Shown: positions 29,928-38,792 of the stretch, one piece after another | Layout: each line of letters opens with the position of its first letter | How positions within the stretch are numbered: position 1 is the first letter of the stretch | The notes under the pieces: model-generated | The model's database searches: none | What the model was told of the DNA's origin: nothing | The model's input: only the letters and a program-made list of their open reading frames with translations | Origin: Streptomyces sp. NBC_01268 | GTDB lineage: Bacteria > Actinomycetota > Actinomycetes > Streptomycetales > Streptomycetaceae | Assembly: GCF_036240795.1 (NCBI RefSeq) | Contig: NZ_CP108454.1 | Coordinates: forward strand, 7,624,001 to 7,688,000 | Direction: 5' to 3' | DNA: 64,000 nucleotides | Program-made: the position numbers and the translations under genes

Positions 29928-32251
29928 GAAGCCCCGGTACGGGACACCTCGTCGCGGACGGCACGGGCCGCCGCCACGAGGTTCTCCAGGGAGACACGGG
30001 TCTCGGGCCAGCCGCGGGTCTTCAGCCCGCAGTCGGGGTTGACCCAGAGCCGCTCCGCGGGGATCGCCTCAAGTCCCGCGCGGAGCAGGGCGGTGGCCTC
30101 CTCCGGGGACGGGACGCGGGGGGAGTGGATGTCCCAGACGCCGGGACCGGCCTCGCGGGGGTAGCCGTGGGCGGCGAGTTCGCGGGCGACCTGCATGTGG
30201 GAGCGGGCCGCCTCCAGGCTGATCACGTCGGCGTCGAGGTCGTCGATGGCCTGGACGACGTCGCCGAACTCGGCGTAGCACATGTGGGTGTGGATCTGGG
30301 TGTCGGGCCGCACTCCCGCGGTGGTGAGCCGGAACGACTCGGTCGCCCAGGCGAGATACGCCGGGTGGTCGGCCTCCCGCAGCGGCAGGGTCTCGCGCAG
30401 CGCGGGCTCGTCGACCTGGATGACGGAGGTGCCGGCGGCCTCCAGGTCGTTCACCTCGTCGCGCAGCGCGAGGGCCACCTGCCGGGCGGTCTCGCCCAGC
30501 GGCTGGTCGTCGCGGACGAAGGACCAGGCGAGCATGGTGACCGGGCCGGTGAGCATGCCCTTGACCGGCTTGGGCGTCAGGGACTGCGCGTACGTCGTCC
30601 AGCGCACCGTCATCGGCCGCGGACGGGAGATGTCACCGGCGAGGATCGGCGGACGGACGTACCGGGTGCCGTACGACTGCACCCAGCCGTGCCGGGTGGC
30701 GAGGTAGCCGTCGAGCTGTTCGGCGAAGTACTGCACCATGTCGTTGCGTTCGGGCTCGCCGTGCACCAGGACGTCGAGCCCCGCCTTCTCCTGGAAGGAG
30801 ACGACCTCCTGGATCTCCGCCCGGATGCGCTCCTCGTAGCCCTCGTCCCCGATCCGTCCGGCGCGCAGGTCCGCGCGAGCGGCGCGCAGTTCGGCCGTCT
30901 GCGGGAAGGACCCGATGGTGGTGGTCGGGAGCAGCGGAAGCCCGAGGTGGGCCCGCTGGGCGGCGGCACGCCGCGCGTAGGACGGCGAGCGGCGGCGGTC
31001 CGCCTCGGTGACGGCCCGGACCCGGGCCCGGACGGCGGGGTCGCGGGTGAGGGGGGAGGCGGCGCGGGCGGAGCGCGCGCTCCGGTTGGCGGCCAGCTCG
31101 CCGCTGATGGCGTCGGTGCCCAGGGACAGGCCCTTGGCCAGGGCGACGACCTCGTCCGTCTTCTGCCGGGCGAAGGCGAGCCAGGCCAGGACCTGCGGGT
31201 CGACGTCCTCCTCGGCCGCGGCGTCGAGCGGCACGTGGAGCAGCGAGCACGAGGCCGACACGTCCACGTGGCCGGCGAGACCGAGGAGGGTGCCGAGGGT
31301 GGTGAGGGAGCTCTGCAGGTCGTCGACCCAGACGTTGCGGCCGTCGACCACGCCGGCGACGAGCCGCTTGCCGGGCAGGCCTCCGACGGCCGCGAGTCCG
31401 TCGAGGTTCGCGGCGGCGGGCCCGGTGAAGTCGAGGGCGAGTCCCTCGACGGGCGCCTTCGCGAGCACCGGGAGGGCGTCGCCCAGCCGGTCGAAGTAGG
31501 AGGCGACGAGCAGCTTCGGCCGGTCCCGGGCGGCGCCGAGATCGCGGTAGGCCCGTGCGGCGGCGGCGAGTTCGGCGGGCGTGCGGTCCTGCACCAGGGC
31601 CGGTTCGTCGATCTGCACCCACTCCGCGCCGGCGGCCCGGAGGTCGGCGAGGACCTCGGCGTAGACGGGCAGCAGGCGGTCCAGCAGGGTCAGCGGCTCG
31701 AACTCCGCCGCCACGCCGGGGGCGGGCTTCGCCAGCAGGAGATAGGTGACCGGTCCCACCAGGACGGGTCGGGCGGTCAGACCCAGCGCGAGGGCCTCGC
31801 GCAGCTCCGTGACCTGCTTGGCCGAGTCCGCCGAGAAGACGGTGTCAGGGCCCAGTTCGGGGACGAGGTAGTGGTAGTTGGTGTCGAACCACTTGGTCAT
31901 CTCCAGCGGCGCCACGTCCTGGGTGCCGCGGGCCATGGCGAAGTAGCCGTCCGTCGCGTCGGCCGCCACGGCCTCCTGGTGGCGGCGGGGGATCGCGCCC
32001 ACCATGACGGTGGTGTCCAGGACGTGGTCGTAGTACGAGAAGTCGCCGGTCGGCACTTCGGTGATGCCGGCGTCGGCGAGCTGCAGCCAGTTCGTCCGGC
32101 GCAGCGCGGCGCCGGTGTTCCGGAGGGCGTCGGCGGTGACGCGGCCCTTCCAGTAGCCCTCGATCGCCTTCTTGAGTTCGCGGTTCCGCCCCTGACGGGG
32201 GTAGCCGTACACGGTGGCCCGTGCTGCCGCGGCTGCGGACTTCGTGGTCAC
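29921..32251 (-). CDS. metE: cobalamin-independent methionine synthase
   Basis: Cytoplasmic enzyme of 776 residues that transfers methyl from methyl-tetrahydropteroyl-triglutamate to homocysteine in the last step of methionine synthesis. The length matches the two-barrel MetE family. Zinc ligands are visible: H656 and C658 in 'IHTHMCYAEFGD' and C741 in 'NPDCGLKTRGW'. N-terminal folate-barrel motifs include 'YGYPRQGRNRELKKAIEGYW'. GTG 32251 follows AAGGAG at seven bases; an upstream ATG at 32335 has no ribosome binding site and would add a non-conserved stretch. A cobalamin riboswitch lies 180 bases upstream, so metE is expected to be shut off when B12 allows MetH to work. Confidence 0.97.
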   Translation of the reverse strand: MTTKSAAAAARATVYGYPRQGRNRELKKAIEGYWKGRVTADALRNTGAALRRTNWLQLADAGITEVPTGDFSYYDHVLDTTVMVGAIPRRHQEAVAADATDGYFAMARGTQDVAPLEMTKWFDTNYHYLVPELGPDTVFSADSAKQVTELREALALGLTARPVLVGPVTYLLLAKPAPGVAAEFEPLTLLDRLLPVYAEVLADLRAAGAEWVQIDEPALVQDRTPAELAAAARAYRDLGAARDRPKLLVASYFDRLGDALPVLAKAPVEGLALDFTGPAAANLDGLAAVGGLPGKRLVAGVVDGRNVWVDDLQSSLTTLGTLLGLAGHVDVSASCSLLHVPLDAAAEEDVDPQVLAWLAFARQKTDEVVALAKGLSLGTDAISGELAANRSARSARAASPLTRDPAVRARVRAVTEADRRRSPSYARRAAAQRAHLGLPLLPTTTIGSFPQTAELRAARADLRAGRIGDEGYEERIRAEIQEVVSFQEKAGLDVLVHGEPERNDMVQYFAEQLDGYLATRHGWVQSYGTRYVRPPILAGDISRPRPMTVRWTTYAQSLTPKPVKGMLTGPVTMLAWSFVRDDQPLGETARQVALALRDEVNDLEAAGTSVIQVDEPALRETLPLREADHPAYLAWATESFRLTTAGVRPDTQIHTHMCYAEFGDVVQAIDDLDADVISLEAARSHMQVARELAAHGYPREAGPGVWDIHSPRVPSPEEATALLRAGLEAIPAERLWVNPDCGLKTRGWPETRVSLENLVAAARAVRDEVSRTGASS

Positions 32252-32431
32252 GGAGATCTCCTTCGCGAGATGAATCCCTGAGGTCCGGAGACCTGACGAG
32301 GGGCGAAGGGAGACCGGGAACAGGCGGATGCGCACGCGCGCAGCAAGGCACGCTCGTCCGCCTGTATGGTCGCCGACCCGCCCTCGAGGTCACCGGATGG
32401 CCGCGCGCGGAATCGTCCGCGTGCGGGCAAC

Positions 32432-32605
32432 GGGCAGGTCTTCGGACTCGCGGGCACGTCCCGTCGTACGGGACTCCTACTGGCCGTCGCTTCCCAGGTC
32501 CGGTACGTCGGACCCAGTGCTGTGTGACGGCGGTCGTTCCCACTCACCGCTGCGGGGCAGTCCCGGATTCCCACCGGGTTCCCTCTTACGACGCATCCCG
32601 CCTGG
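32432..32605 (-). ncRNA. cobalamin riboswitch upstream of metE
   Basis: Minus-strand leader with 'GGGAACCCGGTGGGAATCC', 'CTGCCCCGCAGCGGTGAG', 'AGCACTGG', 'CTGGGAAGCGACGG' and 'GAGTCCGAAGACCTGCC': all conserved B12-aptamer blocks, in order. About 180 bases of leader remain before metE, enough for an expression platform. The 270 bases from 32606 to 32876 hold the two divergent promoters; a TAGAGT at 32633-32638 (minus) is a possible -10 for metE. Confidence 0.95.
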
Positions 32606-32876
32606 CGGACGGGGCGAACCAGCTGCGCCCTCACTCTAGACCACGGGCCACACCGGCCGGCGGGTGAAGCCGGGCCCGGCACACCGGAGTTCACGTCGCG
32701 ACCAGGCCGCAGGGGATCAAGGACCCTGTGGAGGTGGCTGGTTCTGTGCCATCGGTCAGGGTCGGGTCCTCCTTCAGGGGGAGATGATGCCGTCCTTCGG
32801 GGGGATTCCGGCAAGTCCCCTCTGAGCAAGGGTTCTTGGGACAGAACGTCCACCTCCCGCGAGGATCTCCATCACC

Positions 32877-34523
32877 GTGCGAAGCAGACGAACAGCGCCC
32901 GCCGTGGCCCTCGGCGCCATCGCGACGCTCCTCCCCGTTCTCACCCCCGCCGTGGCCTCGGCGGCCGGACCGGCGCCCCGGGCCGCCACCGCGACCACCG
33001 CCACCCCGTCACCCGACCCGCTCGCCCGCTACGGCCGGCAGAAGCCGCGCTGGAGTCGCTGCGACGCCGAAGGGCCGGCGGAGTACGAGTGCGCGACGAT
33101 CGAGGTGCCCCTCGACTACGCCCGCCCGAACGGCCGCACGCTCGACCTCGCCGTGTCCCGGACGAAGGCGACCAGCGCCCGTGACCGGCGCGGTGTGCTG
33201 CTGCTGAACCCCGGCGGGCCCGGCGGATCGGGCCTCGACATGCCGGTCTGGATGGCGCCGATGCTGTCGGACGACGTGAGGAAGCGGTACGACCTGATCG
33301 GCTTCGACCCCCGGGGCGTCGGCCGGAGCAGCCCGGTGAGCTGCGGACTGAACGACGCGGAGACCGCGTGGCAACGCCCTTACAAGGCAGCGACGTTCAA
33401 GCGGGACGTCCAGTGGGCGCGGACCGTCGCGGAGAAGTGCCGGGCGCGGAACGGCGCCGTCCTGTCGCACCTCACCACCCGCGACACGGCACGGGACATG
33501 GACGTCATCCGCGCGGTGCTCGGCGAGAAGAAGATCTCGTACCTCGGCTACTCCTACGGCACCTATCTGGGAGCCGTCTACACGCAGATGTTCCCCAAGC
33601 GCGCCGACCGGTTCGTGCTCGACAGCGCGGTCGACCCGGAGCGGATCTGGCGCGGCATGATCCGGATATGGGCCGAGGGGGCGGAACCGGCGTTCACGCG
33701 GTGGACCGGCTGGGCCGCCGAGCGGAACGCGACCTACGGGCTCGGCGCCATCCCTGCCGAGGTCGGCGCGACGTTCTGGGCGCTGGTCGCCCGGGCGGAC
33801 CGCGAGCCGATCGAGCTCGACGGCGTCGCCCTGACGGGCGACGACATCCGGCTCGGGTCGCGGGCCGTCTTCTTCGACGTGGCCTACGCCGCCGAGGCGG
33901 TCGTACGGCTCAAGGACGCCGCGGAGGGCCGGACCCCGGCGCCGGCGCGGCGCGGCACGCCGCCCGCCCCGGTACCGTCGGCCTTCGCCCGCGCGGCCGA
34001 CGCCCCGGCCGACGCACCCGCCGTCCCGGCGGACAACATGGACGCCGCCTTCTGGTCCGTGGTGTGCGCCGACACCCGCGCGTGGCCGCGCGACCCGGAG
34101 CGGTACCGGCGCGACGCGATCCGCGACAAGCGCCGGTACCCGCTGTACGGGGACTTCGCGTCGAACATCAAGCCGTGTGCGTTCTGGCGGGGCGGGGCCG
34201 AGCCCGCCACCGAGGTGAACAACTCCGTCGCCGCCCTCGTCCTGCAGAACGAGTGGGACTCCCAGACACCCCTGGCCAGTGGGCAGGGGCTGCGCCGTGC
34301 GATGAAGGGGGCCCGGATGGTCACCGTCCTCGGCGGCCAGGGCCACGGCGTCTACGGCCTGGGATCCTGCGCGGACGCGACCGCCACCGCCTACCTGGTC
34401 ACGGGCCGTCTGCCCGCCGGGGACCTCACCTGCCGGACCCCGGCCGACCAGGCCCACCGCTCCACCGGGCTCCCGCTGCCGACCCTCCCGCAGCGCCTCC
34501 CGATCGGGCAGGGCCGCTTCTGA
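32877..34523 (+). CDS. secreted tripeptidyl aminopeptidase (S33, Tap/SlpD-like)
   Basis: Exported alpha/beta-hydrolase peptidase of 548 residues that should remove tripeptides from protein N-termini. A signal peptide (SRRTAPAVALGAIATLLPVL) is followed by the family's 'YECATIEVPLDY', oxyanion loop 'LLNPGGPGGSG', 'DPRGVGRSSPV' and the triad S226 ('GYSYGTYLG'), D461 ('QNEWDSQTPL') and H490 ('GGQGHGVYG'). The Tap-type C-terminal domain with paired Cys is present ('GSCADATA', 'DLTCRTP'). GTG 32877 has GAGGAT upstream at longer than ideal spacing. Confidence 0.92.
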   Translation: MRSRRTAPAVALGAIATLLPVLTPAVASAAGPAPRAATATTATPSPDPLARYGRQKPRWSRCDAEGPAEYECATIEVPLDYARPNGRTLDLAVSRTKATSARDRRGVLLLNPGGPGGSGLDMPVWMAPMLSDDVRKRYDLIGFDPRGVGRSSPVSCGLNDAETAWQRPYKAATFKRDVQWARTVAEKCRARNGAVLSHLTTRDTARDMDVIRAVLGEKKISYLGYSYGTYLGAVYTQMFPKRADRFVLDSAVDPERIWRGMIRIWAEGAEPAFTRWTGWAAERNATYGLGAIPAEVGATFWALVARADREPIELDGVALTGDDIRLGSRAVFFDVAYAAEAVVRLKDAAEGRTPAPARRGTPPAPVPSAFARAADAPADAPAVPADNMDAAFWSVVCADTRAWPRDPERYRRDAIRDKRRYPLYGDFASNIKPCAFWRGGAEPATEVNNSVAALVLQNEWDSQTPLASGQGLRRAMKGARMVTVLGGQGHGVYGLGSCADATATAYLVTGRLPAGDLTCRTPADQAHRSTGLPLPTLPQRLPIGQGRF

Positions 34524-34544
34524 CGGCCCCCTGACCGGCCCTGA

Positions 34545-34575
34545 GGGCGGGACCCCGCGCGGCGGGGCCCCGCCC
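34545..34575. terminator. bidirectional terminator hairpin
   Basis: Fourteen-bp stem with one mismatch: GGGCGGG-A-CCCCGC, loop GCG, GCGGGG-C-CCCGCCC. It sits between the convergent peptidase and EEP-nuclease genes. Confidence 0.75.
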
Positions 34576-34612
34576 GCATGGGCGACCAGGGTTCACGATC
34601 CGCCGGTCGGGA

Positions 34613-36745
34613 TCAGGCCGCGGGGGCCCTGAAGTGGCAGTTCGTGGAGATGGACGAGGTGGTCGTGCCGTCGGTGGTGCGGACCCGCCAGCCGTAGGCG
34701 TGGCCCGGGATCAGCTGGGGGACAGGGACGGAGACGGTGCCCTGGCCGCGGACCTTGGTGCTCGCCGAGCCGGCCGCGCCCATGGTGATCGGCTGGGGCT
34801 GGGTCTGGTCGGTGTTGTCCCAGACGGAGAACTCGGCCCACACCTCCTTCGACGGGTCCGGGTGCGTGACCTTCGCCGTCAGCGTCGGCGTGAGGGTGGT
34901 CGCCGTGCCGTAGTCGGCGCCGAAGGGATCGAGGTTCTGGTGGCAGCCCTGGGACAGCGGCTCGCCCGGGGCCTCGCGCAGCTGCGTGCCGCGGCCGGTC
35001 GGCGCCGTCAGCTTGCCGGCGTACGAGGCGATCTGGTCGTCGCGCAGCGGGTAGTCGAAGGCCGCCACGCGCTGCACGGAGCCGTTGAAGTAGGCGTTGT
35101 AGGCGCCCTTCACCTTGTCGCGACCGACGACGAACGGGCCCGTGGCGGCCCAGCGGTCGGCGTCGGCGTGGACGGCCGTGGCCTTCTTCACGCCGTCCAC
35201 GTAGAGGGAGACCGCGCCGGTGGTGGCGTCGTACACGCCCGTGAGGCGGGTCCACGTGCCGACCGTGGCGCCGGGAGCGATGGCCTGGTCGACGCTCCAC
35301 GTGGTGCTGTCGGCCTTCGGCAGGGCGAAGCGCCAGGAGCTGTCGCCCGGGTTGTAGAAGAGCATCATGCCGCTGATCGTCGTCCCGTCCTGGGACAGCA
35401 CGACCGAGGTGCCCGCGCCAGGGTTCACCTTCGCCCAGGCGGAGACGGTGAAGCTGCGGGTGGTGTCCACGACGGGCCCGGCCGCCGTGGCGGTACCGGT
35501 GGAGCCGTCGAGGGCCAGCGCCCCGCCGTGCTCGCCCGGCGCCCAGGAGGCGCCGCCCGTCAGGGTGCCGCCGAATCCGTCGGGGCTGCCGTCGAGCCGC
35601 CAGGAGAGCGCCCCGCCACCCTGCGTGTGGCCGTACAGCGGGGTGTGGTCGGAGTAGCCGGTCGCGTCCGGCCTGCACGGGTCGGGGACGCTGGACGGCG
35701 TCGTCTTCGTGCAGGTCGGCTGGACGGAGACCCGGTAGTCCGTCTGGTCCGCGAAGTCGGTCCGGGAGTCGCAGCCGGTGAAGCCGCCGGTGGCGAAGAG
35801 GTAGTCGATCTTCGTGGTCGTGTACCCGGAGTACGACAGGATCCCGCCGTTCGCGTCCTGCGTCACGCCGCCGAGCGTGAACTTGGTCGGCTCGTTGGAG
35901 GCGTCGCCGATGCCGTACGCCCGCTGGTCGCACTCCGACATCAGGCTGTAGAGCGGCTGGAGCCGGTCCTGGAGCCGGGTGTTGAAGTCACCGCCGATGA
36001 CGACGGACGGGAACGCCCCGACCACGTCCGCGACCGTCGCGATCTGGTCGTCGTAGTACTGGTCGGCCTGCGCCTGCGTCAGCAGCCCCTTCGGGACGTC
36101 GGCCCCGAAGTTGGACACGTGCGTCGTGCACAGGTGGTTCTCCCAGCCGGCCGCCTCCACGCACAGCACGCTGCCGCGGCCCATCGACAGACCGAGCGGG
36201 GTGGTGAAGTCCGTCTCGGTCTTCCAGGTGATCCGGCCCTTGACGCCGATGGCCACGCCCAGCGTGCCGGACAGCGAGCCACGGCACTTCGAGCCCTGCG
36301 TGTCGATGAGCTCGACTCCCGGCTGGTCCGGCTGGTACGTGTCGCCCGGGCGCGTCCCGCCCGCGAGTGCGAACGTCCAGTCGGAGCCCGGGTCGTCGGC
36401 CTCCAGCTTCGCCTCCAGCGGGGCCAGGTGGCTGACCGAGCACACCTCCTGGAGCATGACCACGTTGAGGTCCCGCTCCGCGACCAGCTGGGCGATGCCC
36501 TCGATCTTCTTGCCGGGCACGTTGCGGTACGGGCAGTAGCCGTCGTCCGTGGCGATCCGCCCGCCCGCCTCCCCGCAGATGTTCCAGGTCATCGCCCGGA
36601 CCGACTCCCGGGTGGTGGCCGTGCCGGCCGCGTCCCCCGGGACCGTCGTGACGGCGGCGGCGGGCGCCGCCTGCCCTCCGAGCAGGACGACGGTCGCGAG
36701 GACCGTCGCCATGATGTGCAGCCCGTGGGCCGCGATTCTTCTCAT
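34613..36745 (-). CDS. secreted endonuclease/exonuclease/phosphatase-family protein with LamG domain
   Basis: Exported protein of 710 residues. The signal peptide ends at 'APAAAVTT'. An EEP (DNase I-like) domain spans ~48-370: 'MTWNICGEAGG', Mg-binding Glu in 'VVMLQEVCS', 'VIGGDFNTRL', 'KIDYLFATG', and the final 'YSDHTPLYGH' with catalytic Asp-His. A LamG/concanavalin-like domain follows at ~375-570 ('RSFTVSAWAKVNPG', 'VSLYVDGVKKAT'), then a beta-sandwich tail. It could be an extracellular nuclease or a phosphodiesterase; the metal-site motifs are intact, but the substrate cannot be set by eye. ATG 36745 has a weak ribosome binding site. Confidence 0.85.
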   Translation of the reverse strand: MRRIAAHGLHIMATVLATVVLLGGQAAPAAAVTTVPGDAAGTATTRESVRAMTWNICGEAGGRIATDDGYCPYRNVPGKKIEGIAQLVAERDLNVVMLQEVCSVSHLAPLEAKLEADDPGSDWTFALAGGTRPGDTYQPDQPGVELIDTQGSKCRGSLSGTLGVAIGVKGRITWKTETDFTTPLGLSMGRGSVLCVEAAGWENHLCTTHVSNFGADVPKGLLTQAQADQYYDDQIATVADVVGAFPSVVIGGDFNTRLQDRLQPLYSLMSECDQRAYGIGDASNEPTKFTLGGVTQDANGGILSYSGYTTTKIDYLFATGGFTGCDSRTDFADQTDYRVSVQPTCTKTTPSSVPDPCRPDATGYSDHTPLYGHTQGGGALSWRLDGSPDGFGGTLTGGASWAPGEHGGALALDGSTGTATAAGPVVDTTRSFTVSAWAKVNPGAGTSVVLSQDGTTISGMMLFYNPGDSSWRFALPKADSTTWSVDQAIAPGATVGTWTRLTGVYDATTGAVSLYVDGVKKATAVHADADRWAATGPFVVGRDKVKGAYNAYFNGSVQRVAAFDYPLRDDQIASYAGKLTAPTGRGTQLREAPGEPLSQGCHQNLDPFGADYGTATTLTPTLTAKVTHPDPSKEVWAEFSVWDNTDQTQPQPITMGAAGSASTKVRGQGTVSVPVPQLIPGHAYGWRVRTTDGTTTSSISTNCHFRAPAA

Positions 36746-36868
36746 GAGTCGTCTCTTACCGGCGGACCTGTGGGGGTCCGCTGCTCCCCCCGCCCCGGCT
36801 CCGGGGCGGTGTCATGACTCTGCCAGCCGCATCGGTGCAGGTCGACGCCCGGGTCGCCCTTCGCGGGC

Positions 36869-37315
36869 TCAGGCGAGGGCGGCGACGAGGAAGGTGAAGG
36901 CGGCGATGATGACGGCGACGCGGACGTAGTGGAGGCGGTCCCAGCGGTTCGACTGCTCCTTCCAGTCGGCGGGCCGGTTCTCGGGGGTCCAGTTCTTGCC
37001 CTGGTCGTTGATCGGGACGAGGAGCAGGACCGACATGATCACGCTCACGATCAGCAGCGCGCCGGCGGTGACGACGAGGCCGGCTCCGGGGCGGTGCCAT
37101 CCGGCGACGGCCCAGACGGCGGAGAGGACGAGCGAGGTGATGTACCAGACCGGCATCGCGGCGCCGAGCATCCGGCCCCCGTGGGCGCGGCCGAGGAGGC
37201 CGCTGTCCTCGGGGAGTGCCTTGAGGATCGGGTTCATGACGAAGGCGACGGAGAACTCCACCCCCACCATCAGGCCGACGATCACGGTGGTGAAGACCTC
37301 GAGTGCGGTGAACAT
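36869..37315 (-). CDS. DUF1772 membrane protein (anthrone-oxygenase-like family)
   Basis: Membrane protein of 148 residues with four hydrophobic segments. The family pattern is visible in 'LMVGVEFSVAFVMNPIL', 'PVWYITSLVLSAVWAVAG', 'VPINDQGKNWTP' and 'RWDRLHYVRVAVIIAAFTF'. DUF1772 includes small enzymes that oxidise anthrones in polyketide pathways as well as proteins of unknown role. It diverges from a TetR gene across 91 bases with two matching palindromes, so the TetR protein is very probably its repressor. Confidence 0.85.
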   Translation of the reverse strand: MFTALEVFTTVIVGLMVGVEFSVAFVMNPILKALPEDSGLLGRAHGGRMLGAAMPVWYITSLVLSAVWAVAGWHRPGAGLVVTAGALLIVSVIMSVLLLVPINDQGKNWTPENRPADWKEQSNRWDRLHYVRVAVIIAAFTFLVAALA

Positions 37316-37333
37316 GATGACCCCTCCAAGGAT

Positions 37334-37346
37334 CTAGCAGCGCTAG
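37334..37346. promoter_or_regulatory. TetR operator 1
   Basis: CTAGC-AGC-GCTAG, a perfect inverted repeat 18 bases upstream of the DUF1772 start codon. The same arms recur at 37385. Confidence 0.75.
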
Positions 37347-37384
37347 GTGATGTGGCAACGCTAGTACTGCTGCCGCTCGCTTGT

Positions 37385-37397
37385 CTAGCGGTGCTAG
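37385..37397. promoter_or_regulatory. TetR operator 2
   Basis: CTAGC-GGT-GCTAG, nine bases before the TetR start codon and 51 bases centre-to-centre from operator 1, close to five helical turns. A lone GCTAG half-site lies between them at 37360-37364. Confidence 0.75.
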
Positions 37398-37406
37398 GAT
37401 CGAATC

Positions 37407-37985
37407 ATGTCGGTACAGGAACGCAAGCAGCGCGAACGGGCGGACCGCGAACGCCTCATCGTGGCGACCGCCCGCGAACTCGCCGAGCAGCAGGGCTGGG
37501 ACGCGGTCACCACCCGTCGGCTCGCCGAGCGCATCGAATACAGCCAGCCCGTCCTCTACAGCCATTTCCGCGGCAAGCGCGAGATCATCGGCGCCGTCGC
37601 CCTCGAAGGCGCCGCCGACATGGCCGCGGCGCTGCGGGCGGCGACCTCCGCCGCGGACGGCCCTCGCGCCCGCGTCACGGCCCTCGCCCGCGCGTACCTC
37701 GGCTTCGCCGAGCGCAACCCGGCGGTCTACGACGCGATGTTCCAGCTCGACGGCGGCCTGGCGTTCGCCCAGGAGGACACGCCGGAGCAGCTGAAGGACG
37801 CCTTCGCCGCTTTGCTGGAGAGCCTCGGCGAGGTGGCGGGGGAGGGCGTCGACCCGGGCTTGTTCACGGAGGTGTTCTGGGCGGCCCTGCACGGGCTGGC
37901 CACCCTGACCCGGGCACGACGCCTGCCGCCGGAGGACACCGAGCGCAGGGTGGAGCTGGTGGTGGACCGGCTCGCCGTGTTCTGA
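37407..37985 (+). CDS. TetR family transcriptional regulator
   Basis: DNA-binding repressor of 192 residues. The N-terminal helix-turn-helix is 'VTTRRLAERIEYSQPVLYSHFRGKREII', abbreviated here to its key residues T-R-R-L-A and Y-S-H-F. The C-terminal ~130 residues are the ligand and dimer domain ('ALARAYLGFAERNPAVYDAMF'), as in the TetR_C_33/WHG-type group. It probably binds the two CTAGC-N3-GCTAG sites, one overlapping its own promoter, and so represses itself and the DUF1772 gene until a small molecule binds. Confidence 0.93.
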   Translation: MSVQERKQRERADRERLIVATARELAEQQGWDAVTTRRLAERIEYSQPVLYSHFRGKREIIGAVALEGAADMAAALRAATSAADGPRARVTALARAYLGFAERNPAVYDAMFQLDGGLAFAQEDTPEQLKDAFAALLESLGEVAGEGVDPGLFTEVFWAALHGLATLTRARRLPPEDTERRVELVVDRLAVF

Positions 37986-38020
37986 GCCGGCGGGCGGGGG
38001 AGCCGGATCCTCCCGAGGGG

Positions 38021-38695
38021 CTACCTCACCGCGCTCAGCGTCGCGTAGACGACGGTGTTGGCCCGGTAGCCGGTCTTCTCGGACCAGGTGCCGCCGCAGG
38101 TGATCAGGCGCAGTTCGGGGCGGGTGGAGCCGCCGTAGACCTTCTCGTCGGGGAAGGCGTCCTTCGCGTGGACCTCCACCGCGTCGACCCTGAACAGAGC
38201 CGTCCGGCCGTCCTGGCGGTCGACCGCGATCTCGGCCCCCTTCTCCAGGGCGCCGAGCTCGTGGAAGACGGCCGGTCCATGAGGGGTGTCCACGTGCCCT
38301 GCCACGACGGCCGTCCCCCGCGAGCCCGGGGCGGTCCCGTCGGCGTACCAGCCGGCCAGGGCGGGAGCCGACGCCGGTGGCGGCTGCAGGGTGCCCTCGG
38401 CGTCCAGCTCCAGGCGCGCCAGGAAGGCGTCGACCTTGATGGCCGGGATCCGGATCCGCACCGGGGCCGACGCGGGCAGCGGACCGGGGCCGGGGCCTTT
38501 CGCGGCGGTCCCGGGATCCGTCCGTGCCCCGGGCCGCAGGCCGGCCTGGGCGGCCGTGGGCTGCGGCGGGTCGTCGTGCCGCAGCGCACCGGCCACCAGC
38601 AGCGATCCGAACAGCGCGACCCAGGCGAGCGTCCTGAACGAAGGGGCGCGCCGCGGCGGCTCGCCGGGGGACTCGGGCCTGGAGCCTTGCCTCAT
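38021..38695 (-). CDS. class F sortase
   Basis: Membrane-anchored transpeptidase of 224 residues. One N-terminal transmembrane segment ('FRTLAWVALFGSLLVAGAL') precedes a Pro/Gly-rich linker and the sortase barrel 'VRIRIPAIKVDAFLARLELD'. The catalytic triad is visible: H134 in 'VVAGHVDT', C200 in 'LRLITCGG' and R211 in 'GYRANTVVY'. ATG 38695 is chosen because it directly precedes the membrane segment; upstream frame sequence belongs to the next gene. Its neighbour encodes a surface-anchored protein, the usual pairing for actinobacterial SrtF. Confidence 0.92.
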   Translation of the reverse strand: MRQGSRPESPGEPPRRAPSFRTLAWVALFGSLLVAGALRHDDPPQPTAAQAGLRPGARTDPGTAAKGPGPGPLPASAPVRIRIPAIKVDAFLARLELDAEGTLQPPPASAPALAGWYADGTAPGSRGTAVVAGHVDTPHGPAVFHELGALEKGAEIAVDRQDGRTALFRVDAVEVHAKDAFPDEKVYGGSTRPELRLITCGGTWSEKTGYRANTVVYATLSAVR

Positions 38696-38792
38696 GGTGC
38701 TGGTGCCTTTGCTCGGTGCCGGGCGCCCGACGGCCCCCGGCCACCTCGCGGGGTGCCGGGGGCCGGGGCTGCGGGCCGGGTCGGACGTACCG

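Noticed and set aside
36746..36868. A small gene between the EEP protein and DUF1772
   Set aside because: No frame with a start, ribosome binding site and plausible composition.
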